Below, piece after piece: positions 26,345-33,775 of a DNA stretch of 39,876 bases. The position numbers were made by a program, and so were the translations under genes. Source of the stretch: an uncultured delta proteobacterium (GTDB lineage Bacteria; Myxococcota_A; Polyangia; Polyangiales; Polyangiaceae); the NCBI GenBank assembly GCA_903892415.1, contig CAITIQ010000658.1, positions 1 through 39,876 of the forward strand, written 5' to 3'. The number at the start of each line of letters is the position of its first letter. Positions within the stretch are counted from its first letter, which is position 1. The notes under the pieces were generated by a model that was not told the DNA's origin, did not search any database, and saw nothing but the letters and a program-made list of their open reading frames with translations.

Positions 26345-27303
26345 GTCGCTCGAAACAGCCGATCTTTGATCGCATTCCAGCTGGGATCGCTGGGGACGGC
26401 CTCGATCAGAATACGCGCCGCACCGCTCGTCTCCAGACGGTGGAGCGCTGCGTACAGGCCGCGAGCGTAGGCGCGTGCCTCGCGCGGTAGCCTCTCGATG
26501 GGCTGCCCACTCAACCCAACGCTCGCGTCGGTGTCAGCGAACAACAAGAGACCGCTCGAGCCCTCGTTGCGCTGGGGCAACTGCGCGCGGTCCACGAGAA
26601 ACGCTGGTACCGCTGGAGCATAATGCCGGCGCGTCAACCCAGGAGCGACCATCGGCGCGGTTGCATCCGTCACCCCCGCACCGAGATCGACAACCGGACC
26701 GAACTCTTGCAATTCGACGGGGCCGATCGAGCCGCGTCGCAGGATCTCGATGGCGCTGCCCACCACTCGCACGATGGTGGACTCGATGCCGAACCCGGTC
26801 GCACCGCCATCCAAGACAAACACGCTGGAACCGAGGCTCTTTTCGACGTGCTCCGCCAGAGTGGGCGAAAGTTGGGTCGAGCGGTTGGCGCTAGGCGCCG
26901 CGATCGGCAGGCGCACCTCGCGCAAAAGGGCTTGCGCCATCGGGTGATTAGGAACCCTCAACCCCACCGTGGAGCCGCCAGCAGTCGTCTCGGCTGCCAA
27001 TAGCTTGGGTCGCAAAGGCAACACCAACGTCAGCGGGCCAGGCCAGAACGCTCGCGCTAGTCGCAGGGCTAACGGAGAAACCTCCTGGGCATGAGACAAG
27101 GCAGAGTCCGCATCGGCGCAGTGGACGATGCTGGGGTTGGTCGCGGGTCGGCCCTTGGCCGCGTAGATCTTACCGACGGCCTCTGCGCGATCGGCTCTCG
27201 CCCCCAACCCGTAGACGGTCTCGGTTGGGAACGCGCAGAGCTCACCAGCGCAAAGCAGCTCGCAAGCCCGCTCAAGCCCTTGCTCGTCGAACGGCACGAT
27301 CAT
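26341..27303 (-). CDS. L-threonylcarbamoyladenylate synthase (Sua5 type)
   Basis: A 320-residue cytoplasmic enzyme making threonylcarbamoyl-AMP from threonine, bicarbonate and ATP, the first step of the t6A modification at position 37 of tRNAs that read ANN codons. The YrdC domain (about 1-200) shows FPTETVYGLGA, the KGRPATNPSIVH signature and SANRSTQLSPT. The C-terminal Sua5 domain (about 215-320) shows PVVDLGAGVTDATAPMVAPGLTRRHYAP, so this is the long Sua5 form rather than the short TsaC form. The ATG at 27303 is chosen because the YrdC domain begins just after it; the longer frame would run into the promoter region of the divergent gene. A terminator-like hairpin lies 59 bases upstream in the leader. 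Confidence 0.93.
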   Translation of the reverse strand: MIVPFDEQGLERACELLCAGELCAFPTETVYGLGARADRAEAVGKIYAAKGRPATNPSIVHCADADSALSHAQEVSPLALRLARAFWPGPLTLVLPLRPKLLAAETTAGGSTVGLRVPNHPMAQALLREVRLPIAAPSANRSTQLSPTLAEHVEKSLGSSVFVLDGGATGFGIESTIVRVVGSAIEILRRGSIGPVELQEFGPVVDLGAGVTDATAPMVAPGLTRRHYAPAVPAFLVDRAQLPQRNEGSSGLLLFADTDASVGLSGQPIERLPREARAYARGLYAALHRLETSGAARILIEAVPSDPSWNAIKDRLFRAT

Positions 27304-27361
27304 CACTCTCGTTTCTAGTGTGTCCGAGCGACAGCCGAGAGGCATTCGATCGCCAACCGTC

Positions 27362-27394
27362 AAAAAAGCTCGGAATCGCCGAAGATTCCGGCTT
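27362..27394 (-). terminator. Intrinsic terminator-like hairpin upstream of sua5
   Basis: Read on the minus strand: AAGC CGGAATC, loop TTCGGC, GATTCCG A GCTT, then four further T residues. That is an 11-pair stem with a one-base bulge and a U-tract. It faces leftward, between the divergent lipoprotein gene and sua5. It could insulate sua5 from antisense transcription or act as a leader attenuator. Confidence 0.6.
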
Positions 27395-27404
27395 AACATG
27401 AGGC

Positions 27405-29420
27405 GTGAAGCACTGGCCCCACCTCGCACTTATCGCCCTCACCACCGCAGCGACCTTCCTCGGTGCCTGCGCCGTGAACGACTTCAGTAGCAGCTCCGGC
27501 GGGAAGGCTGGCGAAGCCAACACCGGCGCAGGCGGAGCCGGCGGCGGTGCAGCCGACTCGTCCTCGAGCCAAGGGGCTTCCTTCGGTACCGGCGGCAACG
27601 TTCCGATGGGCCAAACCATCACGATCGAGCCGGCGAACTTCGTGCTCAACGTCGATGGGCCCGGGAGCCCGACCCAACCGTTGACAGCCACTATCAACGG
27701 TCAGGACGTGACGGCCCTGGTGACCTGGTCGTTCGAGAAGCCGTACATCGGCGATGTGCAAGCAGGTGGCTTCTTTCCGACGGGAAACGCTGGCGGCGTG
27801 GGAAAGTTGGTGGCGACGCTCGGGACCTCTTACGGGGAGACCGGCGTCACCGTCTTTGCGCAGAAGGTGGTCGGCGCCGACTTGATCGACCCGGCCGTGA
27901 AAGCTGCTCTGGATGCGCCTTCAGGTGTGCCCGATCCGTCGATGGACTTCATGTATCCGTTCGACGAGACGGTGTTCCCTCTGGACGTGCTTGGCCCGGA
28001 GCTGATGTGGAACGGAACCAACGGCGGGGATGTCTACAAGCTTCACCTCCAGGAAACGTTCCTCGACTACACCGAGTACTTCACAGCGCCGGTGCCGGCG
28101 CGTCATCTCCTACCGGAGGCGGACTGGACCAACATCACGCTCTCAGGGTCAGGTGCGCAGAGCGATCCGCTGGAGGTGTCTCTCGGCCGCTACGCTGGAG
28201 GCACGGCTTACCAGCCTGAGCAACGCACCTGGCGCATAGCGCAAGGCAAATTGAAGGGCGTTGTCTACTATTGGGAGCTACCCGATCAATGCCCCAATGC
28301 ACCCGGCAACGGTCGCGTGCTGCGTATCAAACCCAACTCAGACCAAGCTGTAGAGTTCTATCAACCCGGCGGTTGTTGGGGTTGCCACACCGTCAGTCGC
28401 AACGGCAAACAGATGATGGCCACGCTCGACTCAGGCCAGCCCTTTCCGCAAGTCACCATCGACTTGACGACCGACCCGGCGACGGCTGGCAGTATATCGA
28501 CGAGCTCGCTGCTGGGCGGAACGTTCAGCGCCTACAATGATAAGGGCGACCGTATCATCGTTAGCAACGACGACTCATCGAATTTTAACAAGCTATTGAC
28601 CATCGTTGATGCGACGACTGGCGGCGCCCTCGCTGGCAGCGTCATGGGCCCTGGCTGCGGTGAACCGGCTTGGTCTCCCAATGGTGAAAAGCTCGCGGCC
28701 GTTTGCGGGCTAAGCGGCGGCGGCTGGGTATTCGACCTCAATGAGGGCCACCTGAGCGTTGCCGACGTGGCAGCGGACGGCTTCACGGTAACCAACACCC
28801 AAATGATCGTTCCGCAACAGGGCGAGGTCGGACGTCCGGCCTATCCAAGCTTCGCGCCTGGCTCCGAGCTAATCGCATTCGGCAGGCCCACCCAAGGGTC
28901 GCGCTCCTCAGGTGACGGGACGCTCTGGCTAACCGACCTGACCGGCACCAACGTCAAGCAGCTAACTCGTGCCAGCGACGGAAACCAAAGCTTCAATCCA
29001 GTCTTCGCGCCGTTGCGCGCTGGCGGCTACTACTGGCTCGTTTACATCTCGAGGCGCGACTACGGCAACCGACTCGTCGGCGCTAACCGACAGCAGCTTT
29101 GGATCACCGCGATCGATGATCCGGCAACCGCCGCAGACCCGTCAAACCCGCCATTTTATCTCCGTGGCCAACAGGATTGCGGCAAGAGCGAGAACGCCTA
29201 CTTCGCCTTGGAGCCCTGCAAGGAACTCGGGGAAGACTGCTCCTCCGGTGCAGACTGCTGCAATGGAACATGCCTCAAGGACCCGAGTACCGGGGAGTAC
29301 AGTTGCGGTAGTCCTCAGGATTGCGCCTTGGACGGGAACGCCTGCAAGACCTCTGAAGACTGTTGCAATCCTGATGCGCAATGCATCGACGGCTTCTGCG
29401 TAGCCGAGATTCCGCGATAG
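27405..29420 (+). CDS. Lipoprotein with CxxCH motif, beta-propeller-like region and Cys-rich tail
   Basis: A 671-residue surface-type lipoprotein starting at GTG 27405, since the ATG seven bases before is out of frame. Signal peptide with lipobox LGAC (Cys22), then a Gly/Ser/Ala linker to about residue 65. An Ig-like segment follows (TATINGQDVTALVTWSF). Cys324-Trp-Gly-Cys327-His328 (in GGCWGCHTVS) matches a heme-c attachment motif. From about 340 to 590 are TolB/PD40-type propeller blades (FSAYNDKGDRIIVSNDD, PAWSPNGEKLAAVCG, YPSFAPGSELIAFGRP, GTLWLTDLTGTNVKQLTRA). The last 75 residues hold about sixteen cysteines in two DCC-type modules (CSSGADCCNGTCL, CKTSEDCCNPDAQC). The role is unknown; an extracellular redox or binding protein is possible. 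Downstream is the helicase gene. Confidence 0.85.
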   Translation: MKHWPHLALIALTTAATFLGACAVNDFSSSSGGKAGEANTGAGGAGGGAADSSSSQGASFGTGGNVPMGQTITIEPANFVLNVDGPGSPTQPLTATINGQDVTALVTWSFEKPYIGDVQAGGFFPTGNAGGVGKLVATLGTSYGETGVTVFAQKVVGADLIDPAVKAALDAPSGVPDPSMDFMYPFDETVFPLDVLGPELMWNGTNGGDVYKLHLQETFLDYTEYFTAPVPARHLLPEADWTNITLSGSGAQSDPLEVSLGRYAGGTAYQPEQRTWRIAQGKLKGVVYYWELPDQCPNAPGNGRVLRIKPNSDQAVEFYQPGGCWGCHTVSRNGKQMMATLDSGQPFPQVTIDLTTDPATAGSISTSSLLGGTFSAYNDKGDRIIVSNDDSSNFNKLLTIVDATTGGALAGSVMGPGCGEPAWSPNGEKLAAVCGLSGGGWVFDLNEGHLSVADVAADGFTVTNTQMIVPQQGEVGRPAYPSFAPGSELIAFGRPTQGSRSSGDGTLWLTDLTGTNVKQLTRASDGNQSFNPVFAPLRAGGYYWLVYISRRDYGNRLVGANRQQLWITAIDDPATAADPSNPPFYLRGQQDCGKSENAYFALEPCKELGEDCSSGADCCNGTCLKDPSTGEYSCGSPQDCALDGNACKTSEDCCNPDAQCIDGFCVAEIPR

Positions 29421-29422
29421 TC

Positions 29423-30742
29423 GTGAATGAACCGCTAGCGTCCGAGCAGCGAAACGGCCACGCCACGGAAGCTAGCTTCGAGACGCTAGGATTGCCGCCA
29501 GGGCTTTTGAAGGGCCTGGTGGGACTCTCGCACGGCCGACCCACAACGATACAGGCCGCGGTCATCCCCAGCGCACTCGCTGGACGCGACGTTTGGGCCT
29601 GCGCCAAGACCGGGTCGGGCAAAACTGCGGCGTACCTATTGCCGGTCCTGGCAACGCTGAGTCGCAACTCATGGGCCACGGCCAATCAGGCTCTCGCGCT
29701 CGTCCTCGCGCCGACACGTGAGCTTGTAGCGCAAATCGCCGCGGCCGCGCGAGGCTACGCTACCTATCTATTGCCCAAGCCGCGCATTCGAGCCGTGTTC
29801 GGCGGCGTGTCGATCAACCCTCAAATGTTGGAGCTACGCGCTGGGGTGGAGCTGCTGATCGCGACGCCCGGGAGACTGCTCGACCTGATCGGAAAGAACG
29901 CCGTTTCGCTAAGCGGGCTCAGGACCTTGGTGCTCGATGAAGCCGACCGCTTGCTGGCCACGGGATTTACTGAGGAGTTGCAGACGTTGCTCACTAAGCT
30001 CCCTGCACAGCGGCAAACCATGCTTCATTCCGCGACGTTTGCACCCGCGGTCGAGAGGCTTGCGCGGCAGTTGCTACGATCGCCGATGCGGGTTGACCTA
30101 ACCGTCAAACAACCTCCACCAGCGATCAGCGAGCGGATCATCCTTGTCGACAGCCGGCGTCGCACCGAGCTGCTGCTTCGACTGCTGCACGACGAAACCT
30201 GGGAACAAGTCTTGGTGTTCGTGGCCAAATCGGCCTCCGGTGAGCAGCTAGCGAAGCAACTTCGGGCGGCCAACGTGAGCGCCTTGGCTCTCCACGGTGA
30301 CCTTAGCCAGGCCGCGCGGACACAAGCGCTAACCGCGTTTCGCGAACAGCAGGTCCGCGTCGTGGTGGCAACGGACCTCGCCTCGCGCGGGCTCGACATC
30401 GCTGGGCTGCCCGCCGTCATCAACTACGATCTTCCGCGCTCCCCCACTGACTACCTGCATCGCATCGGACGAACTGGTCGCGCCGAAGCACCAGGCATGA
30501 GCGTGAGCTTCGTCACAGCGAATGAGCGCTCCCACCTCGCGGTTATCGAAAAGCGCCTTCAGCGCACCTTCCAGCCGGACGTGCTAGCCGGGTTCGAACC
30601 ACGGGAGACGGCTCCCGCTCCGCGAGTCGACGCGGGCGTCGGCGGAATCAAGGGCAAGCGCAAGAGCAAGAAGGACAAGCTGCGTGAAGCGGCGCAACGG
30701 CTTGGCGCCACGCCTGCCGCGACGAGCAAGCTACAGCCGTGA
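29423..30742 (+). CDS. DEAD-box RNA helicase (RhlE-like)
   Basis: A 439-residue ATP-dependent RNA helicase, probably acting in ribosome assembly or RNA decay, as RhlE/DbpA-type enzymes do. The ordered motifs are a Q-motif region with FETLGLPPGLLKGL, AKTGSGKT (I), PTRELVAQI (Ia), TPGRLLDL (Ib), DEAD in VLDEADRLL (II), HSATF (III), then VVATDLASRGLDIAG (V) and HRIGRTGR (VI). A short basic tail (GIKGKRKSKKDKLREAAQRLG) may bind RNA. The GTG start at 29423, two bases after the preceding stop, is preferred; an ATG at 29381 would overlap the lipoprotein gene by 40 bases. The gene is convergent with a Cys-rich lipoprotein gene. Confidence 0.93.
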   Translation: MNEPLASEQRNGHATEASFETLGLPPGLLKGLVGLSHGRPTTIQAAVIPSALAGRDVWACAKTGSGKTAAYLLPVLATLSRNSWATANQALALVLAPTRELVAQIAAAARGYATYLLPKPRIRAVFGGVSINPQMLELRAGVELLIATPGRLLDLIGKNAVSLSGLRTLVLDEADRLLATGFTEELQTLLTKLPAQRQTMLHSATFAPAVERLARQLLRSPMRVDLTVKQPPPAISERIILVDSRRRTELLLRLLHDETWEQVLVFVAKSASGEQLAKQLRAANVSALALHGDLSQAARTQALTAFREQQVRVVVATDLASRGLDIAGLPAVINYDLPRSPTDYLHRIGRTGRAEAPGMSVSFVTANERSHLAVIEKRLQRTFQPDVLAGFEPRETAPAPRVDAGVGGIKGKRKSKKDKLREAAQRLGATPAATSKLQP

Positions 30743-30766
30743 ATCCGAGAGCAGAGAAAGCGTCGC

Positions 30767-31381
30767 TTAATCGCCGCCGCAGCCAAAGCAAATCGGCCCG
30801 AGGCAGCCACAGGGGCAAAACTGCGATGAGCCAGTACATGCTCCGTTGAAGCAGCTGTAGCTAAACACCGTATCGCCAGTACAACCTTCACCCCCACAAT
30901 CTAGTTGGGGATCGGTCCCGTCCTTAACGGGCCTACACTCGCCCTGCGCCCCGTTGGTATTGACCGATAAGCACGAGCGGCACTCTGCTCCGCAGGCGGT
31001 GTTGCAACAAACCCCCTCCACACAGAAGCCAGACGCACACTCTGACTCTGAATCACACGCATCCCCGTTAGGCGCCAAGACGCACTGATCCACCTCGCAA
31101 GCAAACTCGCAAACCACAGCCGCCTCTTGGCAGGTTGACTCAACACACGTGTAGCTGATCAACGACTTGCCGACGCAGTGGGGTTCCGGGCAACTGCAGC
31201 CTGGAGCACCGCCGGCTCCTCCGGCTGGCGTGCTACCCGCAGCACCTGCAACTCCACCGCCACCTCCGCCCGCATTGGAACCAGCTGCACCTGCATTGCC
31301 GGTCCCCTGTTCCACGCGCTCGCTGTCGAACTGCAGCGAGCAATTGGAGAGGGCGAGCAATAGGAGCCAACAGGACCGCAC
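30767..31381 (-). CDS. Cysteine-rich lipoprotein
   Basis: A 204-residue surface lipoprotein with a GTG start. The N-terminus is short and hydrophobic with Cys14 in LALSNC, then a Gly/Ala-rich linker to about residue 60. The rest contains about 26 cysteines. One stretch, ESECASGFCVEGVCCNTACG followed by AECRSCLS and GECRPVKDGTDP, is the module common in myxobacterial cell-surface proteins (VCCNTAC...CxxC). It probably forms a disulfide-bonded surface structure. The substrate or partner is unknown, and no enzyme motif is seen. It lies 82 bases downstream of the trkA-like gene on the same strand and may be transcribed separately. Confidence 0.75.
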   Translation of the reverse strand: MRSCWLLLLALSNCSLQFDSERVEQGTGNAGAAGSNAGGGGGGVAGAAGSTPAGGAGGAPGCSCPEPHCVGKSLISYTCVESTCQEAAVVCEFACEVDQCVLAPNGDACDSESECASGFCVEGVCCNTACGAECRSCLSVNTNGAQGECRPVKDGTDPQLDCGGEGCTGDTVFSYSCFNGACTGSSQFCPCGCLGPICFGCGGD

Positions 31382-31463
31382 GGAGCTAGCCTAGGCGCAA
31401 ACCGTGAGCGCGCCAAGACGCGGCGCTTCGCAACCAATACCCTGCTATCTATCAGAGCTTCAC

Positions 31464-32138
31464 TCAGGCGGGGCGCAGCATGAACTCAATCACCGAGCTG
31501 ATCTCGCGGCGCTGAGCGACGAGCAGCAAGGTAGCCAAAGGCGCAATCACGGAGTTGCCGCGCGGTGCCCGAATTTCACCGCTTGGCTCGTACAGGCCGG
31601 CAAACACGCAGGAGCGTGGGAACGCTGGGTCGGCGGCGATCTCACTTACAGTGCGGCCAGCTATTTGAGCGCCAGGCGTCAACTGCAGCTCAAAGGCGGC
31701 AGCACCGCCGTTGCCCAAGAACATCGACGTACGCACACTCTCGTGCTCAATCGCGGTGGCCAGCGCGCCAATGAACACCTCTGTCTCCGAGATGATTCGG
31801 TCAACGCCGGTATCCTTGTAGATAGCGCGATAGGTTTCATCTTTGACGCGCACCATGATGCGCTTGGCGCCGCAAGCCCTCGACAATGCGGCGAACGCAA
31901 GATTGTCCGCGTCCCTCGGGAGCATGGCGACGGCCACGTCCGCTCGCGGCATACCGGCGTCATGCAACAAGCGCGGATCCGTGCCGTCACCTGCCAACGC
32001 GACGAGCCCATGCATCTCGAACGCGGCCCGCGCAACCTCCGCATCTCGGTCCAATAGCGTTACAGCGTGGCCGGCGCCAAGCAGATGAATCGCCACGCTG
32101 AGCCCAGCCCGACCACCGCCTGCAATCACAACTTTCAA
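31464..32138 (-). CDS. TrkA-type K+ transport regulatory protein
   Basis: A 224-residue cytoplasmic protein. The RCK N-domain opens with the nucleotide-binding GGGRAGLSVAIHLLGAGH motif, LLDRDAE and LAGDGTDPRLLHDAGM, and the TrkA-C domain covers about residues 135-224 (FELQLTPGAQIAGRTVSEI, GNSVIAP). Such proteins bind NAD(H) or nucleotides and gate K+ channels or cation antiporters. The start is the TTG at 32138, with GGGGAG seven bases before; it overlaps the stop of the antiporter gene as TTGA, so the two are translationally coupled and probably form one regulated transporter. A longer frame begins upstream but lies inside the antiporter gene and adds only unlikely residues. Confidence 0.87.
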   Translation of the reverse strand: MKVVIAGGGRAGLSVAIHLLGAGHAVTLLDRDAEVARAAFEMHGLVALAGDGTDPRLLHDAGMPRADVAVAMLPRDADNLAFAALSRACGAKRIMVRVKDETYRAIYKDTGVDRIISETEVFIGALATAIEHESVRTSMFLGNGGAAAFELQLTPGAQIAGRTVSEIAADPAFPRSCVFAGLYEPSGEIRAPRGNSVIAPLATLLLVAQRREISSVIEFMLRPA

Positions 32139-33658
32139 TGGCTGCTCCCCTCGAGTTCGGCGGCTGCAATTCTGCGATCGCACTCGGCGATTGCGAGTTC
32201 GGCTACGTCCCGCGCCACGAGACCGCGCTGGGCGGCATCCACCAACGCCGCCTTTCGACCGACCATCAAGGTGGCCGCCACCAAGCGCTCCCGCTCGAGC
32301 GAGTTCGCCGCGCCAAGGATCTGCTCCGCCGCGATCATCTCGCGCTGCAGTGCAGCCTTGTGCGCGGCGTGTTCCGAGCGCGATACGAGGCCCGAGCCCA
32401 GCAGACTATCGAGGTCGGACTGGCCCCGTTTGGCGGCGATGAGCGTGGCCTTTGCGTGCTCCGTGATTGGGTCAGGACCATTCAGCGTTACCCTCAGCCA
32501 AACCAATATACGTTTAAATGGTAGACCCTGCGTTACCAAGGTAACGAAGGTGACGCCAAACACGATCGTTACTAGCCGTTCCCGCCAGGGCAGCGTCAAC
32601 GGAAGCGCCAATACAGCAGCCATCGAGAGGGCTCCCTTTATGTTGCCGGCGACCATGACGTGTTGCCATGAGAGCGGAATCCTCTCGCGGAACGCTAGCC
32701 GCAAGCCAGCGAATGAGCCGTAAACAGCCAGCGCTCGACCGGCGTGCAAAGCCAATAGCGCAGCGAGGATGGAGAAGCGCTCGGCGTAGAGCAGCTCAGC
32801 CCTGATTTGCATCCCCACGAGCAAGAAGAGCGCAACGTTGATCGCAAACCCGCAGGTCTCCCAGAAACCGCCCAGAGCCAAGAACCGAGCCGGCTCGAGC
32901 GCTCTGCGCGCTGCCTGGCCGATCAAAAGGCCGGCAACGACGACAGCGATGATGGGCGACGCATGGACCCGCTCGGCGACCAGCGACGTCCCAAATACAA
33001 GCACGACCGAGGACAGGATCACCGTCAAATGATCGGGGGCGCGGCGCAACACGACGCCACCCAAAGCGCCAAACGCCCCTCCGATCAGGGCCCCTCCCAC
33101 AATGGCGAGCAGCAGCGAACGCACCGTCGCACCGAAATCAAACACACCACTGGTAACGACGCTGGCGCACAGCCCGACCAACACCAGCGCAGTGCCGTCA
33201 TTGAAAAGGCTCTCCCCTTCCATGATAGCGGCGAGACGCGCCGGGACTCTCGCCCCCCGAAAGGCCAGTAACACACTTACCGTATCGGTTATGGCGAGCA
33301 GCGCGCCCATCAACATCGCGATCGGCAGCGGCATTGAAAGAACCTTTGTGGCAATCAGCCCCGTGGCAATCAGCGACAAGCCAACGCCGGGGATGGCAAG
33401 CGCAAAGATCGGCCGGAACGCAGACTTGAGCTGCTCGGTATCGGTAAACAGCGCCGCCTCGAACACCAGCATCGGCAGAAAAACGAGCAACACCAGATCT
33501 GGGTTGAGCGGAGCACTCGGCAAAAGGTCGAACAGCACCGCCAACAGCCCCACCACGACGAGCACGACGTTGTACGGAAGATTCGCTCGCTTTGCGACGA
33601 TGGTCATGGCGGCCCCAATGGCCAACGCGAACATCAACGACTCTAGCTCTTCTCGCAT
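32135..33658 (-). CDS. CPA1 family Na+/H+ antiporter
   Basis: A 507-residue membrane antiporter with about 12 helices, exchanging Na+ or K+ for H+ across the inner membrane. CPA1 hallmarks are AITDTVSVLLAF and EGESLFNDGTALVLVG, with a Gly-rich stretch near residue 180 (VGGALIGGAFGALGG). The ATG at 33658 has GGAGG four bases upstream; a longer frame reaches back to 33784 but would overlap the divergent gene's start and add an unlikely basic leader. The C-terminal 100 residues are charged and cytoplasmic (about 415-507), a likely docking point for the TrkA-type protein encoded next. A role in pH or ion homeostasis is inferred; ion specificity is not visible. Confidence 0.92.
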   Translation of the reverse strand: MREELESLMFALAIGAAMTIVAKRANLPYNVVLVVVGLLAVLFDLLPSAPLNPDLVLLVFLPMLVFEAALFTDTEQLKSAFRPIFALAIPGVGLSLIATGLIATKVLSMPLPIAMLMGALLAITDTVSVLLAFRGARVPARLAAIMEGESLFNDGTALVLVGLCASVVTSGVFDFGATVRSLLLAIVGGALIGGAFGALGGVVLRRAPDHLTVILSSVVLVFGTSLVAERVHASPIIAVVVAGLLIGQAARRALEPARFLALGGFWETCGFAINVALFLLVGMQIRAELLYAERFSILAALLALHAGRALAVYGSFAGLRLAFRERIPLSWQHVMVAGNIKGALSMAAVLALPLTLPWRERLVTIVFGVTFVTLVTQGLPFKRILVWLRVTLNGPDPITEHAKATLIAAKRGQSDLDSLLGSGLVSRSEHAAHKAALQREMIAAEQILGAANSLERERLVAATLMVGRKAALVDAAQRGLVARDVAELAIAECDRRIAAAELEGSSH

Positions 33659-33662
33659 TCTG

Positions 33663-33667
33663 CCTCC
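33663..33667 (-). promoter_or_regulatory. Shine-Dalgarno fixing the antiporter start
   Basis: GGAGG on the minus strand lies four bases before the ATG at 33658, which decides between this start and the longer open frame. Confidence 0.75.
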
Positions 33668-33775
33668 GACTCGCGTTCGACGAGTACCACGTCCCCGACT
33701 CGCCTGTCCGCTCCGCGGCCACCCCCTGGCCGTACACGGGGAGAACGACGCACGCGACGGTGCAAGCATGGGACC

